Source: Verrucomicrobiales bacterium
GTDB lineage: Bacteria; Verrucomicrobiota; Verrucomicrobiia; Limisphaerales; JAYPXF01
Direction: 5' to 3'
Length of the DNA stretch: 37,437 nt
NCBI GenBank assembly: GCA_002715965.1
Contig: PBAL01000041.1
Span: 1-37,437, forward strand
The notes below the pieces were generated by a model that was given only the letters and a program-made list of their open reading frames with translations, searched no databases and was not told the origin of the DNA. Of this stretch, positions 33,277 through 37,437 are shown piece after piece; position 1 is the stretch's first letter; each line of letters begins with the position of its first letter. The position numbers were made by a program, and so were the translations under genes.

Positions 33277-34098
33277 GTGCCGGAACTGCCGAAAACCATC
33301 GGAATTATCGCGGGAAGTAAATCCCTGCCGCGCCTCTTCGTGAAGCAGGCGCGCGAGATGGGCGCGGAGGAACTGGTGGTCGCGGCTTTCAAGAACGAGA
33401 CGGATCCCGCGCTGGAATCCGAAGTGGATGAATGCGAGTGGATGCGTGTCGGACAACTGGACAAGATGATCCGCGCCTTCACCTCACGCGGGGTGAAGCA
33501 GTGCGTGATGGTGGGACAGATCGCGCCGAGCAACCTTTTCAATCTGCGCCCGGACATGCGCGCCATGAAACTGCTGATGCGCATCAAGGAACGGAACGCG
33601 CACACGCTCTTTGGCGGAATCGCGGAGGAACTTGGAAAGGACGGCGTGGAGTTGATTCCTGCTTTGCCGTGGCTGACGCCGTTGATGCCCGATGTCGGTT
33701 ATCAACTGGGACCGGACTTGTCAGATGATCAACGGCAAGACGTAAATTTTGGCATGCGAATCGCCAAAGAGGTATCCAGGCTGGAGATTGGCCAGACGGT
33801 GGTGGTGAAGAACGGAACTGTGTTGGCCGTGGAAGGATTCGAAGGAACGGACAAATGCCTGACACGCGGAGGAGAACTGGCTGGAAAAGAAGGCGGAGCA
33901 GTCGCGGTCAAGGTTGCGAAGGAAGGTCATGACATGCGTTTCGATATCCCGAGCGTCGGGAATCGCACCATCGAAGTTTGTGCCAAGAACGGGGTGTCCG
34001 TCGTTGCGATCGAGGCGTGCCGTGCGTTGGTGTTGGATGAAGAAGAAGTGAAGACGTCGGCGGAGAAGACCGGGGTTTCGCTCGTCGTTGCCGACTAG
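33277..34098 (+). CDS. lpxI: UDP-2,3-diacylglucosamine diphosphatase LpxI
   Basis: Encodes 273 residues from GTG 33277 (V-PELPKTIGIIAGS); the upstream ATG at 33223 adds 18 residues unlike the family. LpxI (formerly DUF1009) features are clear: 'IGIIAGSKSLPRLFVKQARE' at the start, 'VGQLDKMIRAFTSRGVKQCVMVGQI', 'LRPDMRAMKLLMRIKERNAHTLF' region, 'EEVKTS' end, and in the C-terminal domain 'DVNFGMRIAKEVSRLEIGQTVVVKNGTVLAVE' followed by 'EGTDKCLTRGGEL'. It removes UMP from UDP-2,3-diacylglucosamine to give lipid X in lipid A synthesis, replacing LpxH. It shows the cell makes LPS. Here it stands alone between two decayed genes instead of in the usual lpx-fabZ cluster. Confidence 0.95.
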   Translation: MPELPKTIGIIAGSKSLPRLFVKQAREMGAEELVVAAFKNETDPALESEVDECEWMRVGQLDKMIRAFTSRGVKQCVMVGQIAPSNLFNLRPDMRAMKLLMRIKERNAHTLFGGIAEELGKDGVELIPALPWLTPLMPDVGYQLGPDLSDDQRQDVNFGMRIAKEVSRLEIGQTVVVKNGTVLAVEGFEGTDKCLTRGGELAGKEGGAVAVKVAKEGHDMRFDIPSVGNRTIEVCAKNGVSVVAIEACRALVLDEEEVKTSAEKTGVSLVVAD

Positions 34099-34107
34099 GC
34101 AAAGAAC

Positions 34108-34341
34108 TCAATCCACACGGCCGTGTTTGAGGGCGTGAACGCGCGCGTTCACGCGTTCACGAATTCCCACCAGTCCCAGGTGTCCGGACTTGCGGGCGCT
34201 TTCCGGATCGAATCCCTCGCCGTTGTCCTCAACGCAAAGCTGAATTTGCTCGGGCGAATGCTCCAAGCTCACCCTGACGCGGGTCACCCGGGCATGGCGA
34301 GCGATGTTCGTGAACAGTTCCTCAATGAACTGCGGGGGCAT
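34108..34341 (-). pseudogene. remnant of a NarL-type sensor histidine kinase ATPase domain
   Basis: The 77-residue frame reads 'QFIEELFTNIARHA' (N-box), 'LCVEDNGEGFDPESA' (G1 box) and 'HLGLVGIRERVNA' (G2 region), the order of the HATPase_c domain in LytS/NarX-type kinases. The dimerisation and sensor parts are absent: an in-frame TGA lies three codons before the ATG, and the normal C-terminal strand after 'GIRERV' is lost. The end falls in a run of GTTCAC-type palindromes (34135-34160). It cannot act as a kinase; a tiny functional protein is unlikely. Confidence 0.7.
34135..34160. repeat. 18-bp perfect palindrome with extra half-site
   Basis: GTGAACGCGCGCGTTCAC (34135-34152) is perfectly self-complementary and followed at once by another GCGTTCAC (34153-34160). 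A 12-bp palindrome, ACACGGCCGTGT (34115-34126), lies just to the left. All are inside the kinase remnant, at the point where its protein pattern fails. Confidence 0.65.
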
Positions 34342-34402
34342 CGACGATCAGCGACCGAGGCCTTTCTCCCGCGACGGATTCCAGGCCGCCATGGCGATTT
34401 GA

Positions 34403-35719
34403 TCAAGCCTTGGAACAGGGTGCCAGAATCGCATCCCGCATGCCGTGAATGATCTTCTTGTCCGCCGGACAAATCGTTGCAAGCACACCGCACAGACTCA
34501 CCTGCGGGCGATCCCACCCTCCGGAAACAAAGTAATACGGACAGAGCCGAACTCGTCCTTTCATCACGCGAACTTCCTCTGCTTTGAAATCAAACCACTT
34601 TGCCTCCGCAACCCGTGGTTTGTGAAATCGCTGAAGGACGTGCGGATGCTCTTCAGCTGAATCAATCGCGTGTTGAACGGCCACGCTCCATTCCTCAAGT
34701 GGAAGATCACCGCCCAGATGAACACCACGCGCGCCCCAAGCCTGTTCGGAAAAGCCGGAGATCTTGAGCACGAGATCGCGCGCCTTCTGCGAGAGGTTCT
34801 TCAGCTGCGTCCAATCCGTCAAGCTCAATTCCGGGATCGCACCCTGGGGCGGCAAGGGTGTTGGATCGATCAGCCAGGAATAAGGAAAATGATTCTCCAA
34901 TCGCTTCTGAAACCCCTCACCCAATTCACGACGCCAGAACTCGCGCAGGTTCCGGTTCCAGAAGAGCGCCATCATCATTTTCTCCTCCAACGCAGGCTTG
35001 GGAGGTGGAGTCAGTTGGATGTCTTTCTTGCGCTGTGCCTCGAAGAAGCGATCGGCCGACGCAATGTTTGGCAGGTCGAACAGTTCAAAGAATCGATAAA
35101 CGGCATCGCCGTTTTCGAAGCCGGTGAAATCTGTGTCGCAAACTTGGAAGCGATCCGGATCAATCTCGTTCGCGAGCCATTGCATTTCCGGCCTGTAGGT
35201 CTCGGATTCTTCGGACACGACCAGATGGATCTTTGACGCGTCGCCGAAGACGGAGTCGAATCCTTCCAACATTCCTGAAGCGCCTCCAACAACCTTGTCG
35301 CTTTCACCCAATTCCGAGTAGGTCCGATTCAACCACGCGGTCAGTCCGATCCCGCCGGGAACACTGTCCAATTCAGTGATGCTGAATCCTTCCTCGGTCA
35401 ACAAGACGTCCGGACGCAAAACCCGCGGCAGTTCGTTTTTCAATGCCGGATCGGCTTGCAGACCCAGGAGCGACGCCGGTTTGCCTCGATCCAACCAGTC
35501 CGACACCCACGCCGGCATCTTTCCCTCACGGCTCTGCCGATGCAGGAGATTCAGCGCCTGGTAGAATTTGAGGATGATCCGCCCCAGCGAATCCAGTTGC
35601 TTGAAGAGTTTCTTGTCGAGAGGGAACGGTTCCGTGGCGATTCGCCAATCGCGATCTGCAAACAATCGGGCTGCAGGCAGGCGTTCGCGGACGCTCTTCG
35701 CAATGTCAGATTCTGTCAT
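34403..35719 (-). CDS. uncharacterised protein, possible ATP-grasp-like enzyme
   Basis: Encodes 438 residues, no signal peptide or membrane segment. I do not recognise it as a named family. 'LRPDVLLTEEGFSITELDSVPGG' (around residues 100-122) resembles 'RpDfvlt.dG.k.lEiN.D.PgG' of glutathionylspermidine-synthase-type circularly permuted ATP-grasp proteins, and 'DLVLKISGFSEQAWGARGVHLG' (about 315-336) looks like an ATP-grasp Lys strand and Gly-rich loop. 'EEVRVMKGRVRLCPYYFVSGG' and 'QVSLCGVLATI' near the C-terminus would be the last core strands. An ATP-dependent carboxylate-amine ligase is therefore possible. It begins 24 bases after proA on the same strand and is probably cotranscribed, hinting at a link to glutamate/proline metabolism. 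Confidence 0.75.
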   Translation of the reverse strand: MTESDIAKSVRERLPAARLFADRDWRIATEPFPLDKKLFKQLDSLGRIILKFYQALNLLHRQSREGKMPAWVSDWLDRGKPASLLGLQADPALKNELPRVLRPDVLLTEEGFSITELDSVPGGIGLTAWLNRTYSELGESDKVVGGASGMLEGFDSVFGDASKIHLVVSEESETYRPEMQWLANEIDPDRFQVCDTDFTGFENGDAVYRFFELFDLPNIASADRFFEAQRKKDIQLTPPPKPALEEKMMMALFWNRNLREFWRRELGEGFQKRLENHFPYSWLIDPTPLPPQGAIPELSLTDWTQLKNLSQKARDLVLKISGFSEQAWGARGVHLGGDLPLEEWSVAVQHAIDSAEEHPHVLQRFHKPRVAEAKWFDFKAEEVRVMKGRVRLCPYYFVSGGWDRPQVSLCGVLATICPADKKIIHGMRDAILAPCSKA

Positions 35720-35743
35720 GCCTGGCGTGACAACCGCATCGGA

Positions 35744-37024
35744 TCATTCGCGGATCTGTCCCGTGCCGACGATTTGCCACTTGTAGGTCGTCAGCTCGTC
35801 CAGGCCCATCGGACCACGCGCACCGATCTTGTCCGTGCTGATTCCGATTTCCGCACCCATGCCGAATTGACCACCGTCGGTGAAGCGTGTGGAGGCGTTC
35901 CAATACGCGGCCGACGTATCAACTTCCGCGAGAAAGCGACGCGCCTTGTCTTCCGAGTTGGTGACAATGGCGTCGGAATGTCCGGAGCCATGTTCGTTGA
36001 TGTGTTCGATCGCGCCGTTCACACCATCGACAACGCCAACCGAGAGAACCAGGTCCAGATATTCTTCACCCCAATCCTCGTCCGTGGCGTCCTCCATCCT
36101 CAACCCGCCATTGAGCTGGGAGAGAATCTCCTTCGACTCCGCATCCACCCGCAACTCCACGTCATTCTCCGCAAATGCCTTGCCCGCCTGGGGCAGGTAA
36201 TCCCCGGCAATGGCGCGATCTACCAGAAGTGTTTCGGCTGCGTTGCAGACACCGGGCCGATGGCATTTCGAATTCACCGCAATGTCGACGCCCATCTGCG
36301 CATCGGCATCGCCATCCACGTAGACATGGCAGACGCCCTTGTAGTGTTTGATGACCGGGATGCGCGACGCTTCGGCCACCGCGCGAATGAGCCCCTCGCC
36401 ACCACGCGGCATGCAAAGGTCGATGTATTCGGTCAGCGAAAGAAGGATCGGAACGGCTTCGCGATCTGTGGTCGGCACGACTGTGATTGCATCGTCGGGA
36501 AAGTTCTCCACCGCAGCCTGGGCCGATTCGACCATGATCTTTGCAATGACCTGATTTGAATGAATGGCTTCCTTGCCTCCGCGAAGAATCACGGCGTTTC
36601 CGGATTTCAGACAAAGGCTCGCGGCATCTGCCGTCACATTCGGACGGCTCTCGTAAATGATCAGAATCACGCCGATCGGGACGGTGACCTTTTGCAGTTG
36701 CAGGCCGTTTGGGCGTTCCCGCTCGTCGAGCACGCGGCCCGTTGGATCGTTCAGTTCTGCAACTTCACGCAATCCCTGCGCCATGCCGGCAATGCGCGCG
36801 TCAGTCAGCTCCAACCGGTCCAGCATCGCCTTCGAGAGCCCCATCTTCTCGCCGGTCGCCAGATCCTTTTCGTTTTCCGACTGAATCAGCTCGGCCTGCA
36901 TCTCAATCGCGTCAGCCATGGCGCTGAGGCAGCGATTCTTCTCCTCCGTACTCAGCCGATTAAGATCGCGGGCCGCGCTCTTTGCCCGCTGCGCCAGCTG
37001 CGTCATTTGCTCAGTCAGATTCAT
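35744..37024 (-). CDS. proA: glutamate-5-semialdehyde dehydrogenase (gamma-glutamyl phosphate reductase)
   Basis: Encodes 426 residues from ATG 37024 (MNLTEQMTQLAQRAKSAARDL). The open frame continues upstream to 37351, but that extension is not protein-like. Aldehyde dehydrogenase superfamily features: 'KVTVPIGVILIIYESRPNVT', 'SGNAVILRGGKEAIHSN' (NADP site), 'LCMPRGGEGLIRAVAEAS', 'VNSKCHRPGVCNAAETLLV' with catalytic Cys260, and 'TDGGQFGMGAEIGISTDKI'. It reduces gamma-glutamyl phosphate to glutamate semialdehyde in proline synthesis. proB is not adjacent. No Shine-Dalgarno is seen, and a candidate -10 lies only eight bases upstream. The downstream ATP-grasp-like gene follows by 24 bases. Confidence 0.96.
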   Translation of the reverse strand: MNLTEQMTQLAQRAKSAARDLNRLSTEEKNRCLSAMADAIEMQAELIQSENEKDLATGEKMGLSKAMLDRLELTDARIAGMAQGLREVAELNDPTGRVLDERERPNGLQLQKVTVPIGVILIIYESRPNVTADAASLCLKSGNAVILRGGKEAIHSNQVIAKIMVESAQAAVENFPDDAITVVPTTDREAVPILLSLTEYIDLCMPRGGEGLIRAVAEASRIPVIKHYKGVCHVYVDGDADAQMGVDIAVNSKCHRPGVCNAAETLLVDRAIAGDYLPQAGKAFAENDVELRVDAESKEILSQLNGGLRMEDATDEDWGEEYLDLVLSVGVVDGVNGAIEHINEHGSGHSDAIVTNSEDKARRFLAEVDTSAAYWNASTRFTDGGQFGMGAEIGISTDKIGARGPMGLDELTTYKWQIVGTGQIRE

Positions 37025-37032
37025 GGGCGGGC

Positions 37033-37060
37033 AATCTAATGCAATTGTGCCCGTGCGGAA
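37033..37060 (-). promoter_or_regulatory. candidate proA promoter, nearly leaderless
   Basis: On the minus strand: TTCCGC (37060-37055), a 16-bp spacer and TAGATT (37038-37033), with eight bases to ATG 37024. The -35 is weak; the -10 has four of six consensus bases. Confidence 0.35.
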
Positions 37061-37288
37061 GGTTTTTTGGGAAGAGTGGGTGCAGAAACTCCAAGCTGAA
37101 TGGCACCAGTATAAGAAGCGGAATTGGCAAATCGCGTGGCGAACAGCACCAGCGTTGTGGCGAATGACGCCAGTCCTGCAGCATCGAGGATCTCCAGATC
37201 CGTGATACGTCGCCAGTGTCCTGTCAGCGAAGTCCTTCAAATAAGTCAGTCCCAAAAATATTGCGCGCCACCATGGTTTGCGCGTTTT

Positions 37289-37343
37289 CTTCTCCCACCC
37301 TCCTGTCCCTCTCACAGCGGGAGAAGGGTTGGGTGAGGGAGAA
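37289..37343. repeat. REP-like imperfect inverted repeat
   Basis: CTTCTCCCACCC (37289-37300) opposes GGGTGAGGGAGAA (37331-37343) with a small bulge, and a CCCTCTCACAGCGGGAGA core lies between. This CCCTCTC/GGGAGAAGGG vocabulary is that of widespread intergenic palindromic repeats. Confidence 0.45.
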
Positions 37344-37373
37344 CGCGTCACCCAACAATGTCTCTCTACTTAC

Positions 37374-37389
37374 TGTACGGATCCGTACA
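37374..37389. promoter_or_regulatory. operator-like 16-bp palindrome
   Basis: TGTACGGATCCGTACA is perfectly self-complementary and overlaps a good -10-like TACAAT (37386-37391) on the plus strand. The form (TGTAC...GTACA) is typical of TetR-family operators. The regulated gene would start beyond the right edge. Confidence 0.5.
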
Positions 37390-37437
37390 ATCAGCAACAA
37401 CAGTCCGAATCAATTTCTGGGCGCAGTTGTTTCTAAA

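Larger units (their letters stand above)
37025..37437. other. right-edge non-coding region
   Basis: No credible gene is visible in these 413 bases. The left end holds the proA promoter region, 37289-37343 an imperfect REP-like repeat, and 37374-37389 an operator-like palindrome. The next gene lies outside the window. Confidence 0.5.

Noticed and set aside
1..37437. CRISPR arrays, insertion sequences, integrase genes or attachment sites
   Set aside because: No regularly spaced repeats, transposase or recombinase motifs, or terminal repeats with target duplications were found by eye.

Overview
The window looks like a chromosomal segment of a Gram-negative, moderately GC-rich bacterium of the PVC group, most likely Verrucomicrobiota (Planctomycetota is the main alternative). 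The grounds are the DUF1592-type multidomain cytochrome next to a DUF1552 protein, an ECF sigma factor overlapping a FecR-LamG protein, a C-type sulfatase with sialidase-like propellers, a beta-barrel porin, and LpxI (lipid A synthesis, so an outer membrane with LPS). No rRNA, tRNA, CRISPR array, transposase or phage gene was seen.

Layout. 1-3.1 kb: a secreted LolA-like protein (minus), a Tat-type sialidase-like propeller and a small hypothetical gene (plus). 3.2-5.9 kb: a translationally coupled minus-strand pair, a degenerate M50-like membrane protein with two cyclic-nucleotide-binding domains followed by a pseudopilin-like protein. 6-9.8 kb: the DUF1592 cytochrome / DUF1552 operon. 10.2-13.6 kb: an active DegP-like protease, its catalytically dead paralogue, and pgpA. 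13.7-21.1 kb: a surface-sugar cluster: rfbF, rfbG, a sugar C-methyltransferase and a 3,5-epimerase (CDP-activated, C-methylated deoxysugar), then a DegT aminotransferase, GNAT acyltransferase, CmcI-type enzyme and a family 2 glycosyltransferase containing a run of ten C. 21.2-24.6 kb: a DUF4432 sugar-epimerase-like gene and acetyl-CoA synthetase. 24.7-28.6 kb: sialidase-like, GH43-like and sulfatase genes (glycan scavenging). 28.7-32.5 kb: porin, then ECF sigma / FecR-LamG. 32.5-34.4 kb: lpxI between two decayed genes, a class C beta-lactamase-type hydrolase and a histidine kinase. 34.4-37 kb: proA and an unassigned ATP-grasp-like protein.

The most interesting signal is not a protein. Between the start codons of the divergent DUF4432 and acs genes lies a compact RNA leader for acs. 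A good promoter (TTGACA, 16 bp, TACCTT) would start an RNA that can fold either into a tight H-type pseudoknot or into a 15-bp stem followed by six T. The two folds share bases, which is the architecture of a riboswitch or attenuator. I cannot match it to a class I know.

Other points worth a look are the active/dead protease pair, the M50-like protein that has lost HExxH, the poly-C tract in the glycosyltransferase, several promoters whose -10 box lies only 6-15 bases before the start codon (suggesting leaderless or nearly leaderless mRNAs), and a perfect 16-bp operator-like palindrome at the right edge.
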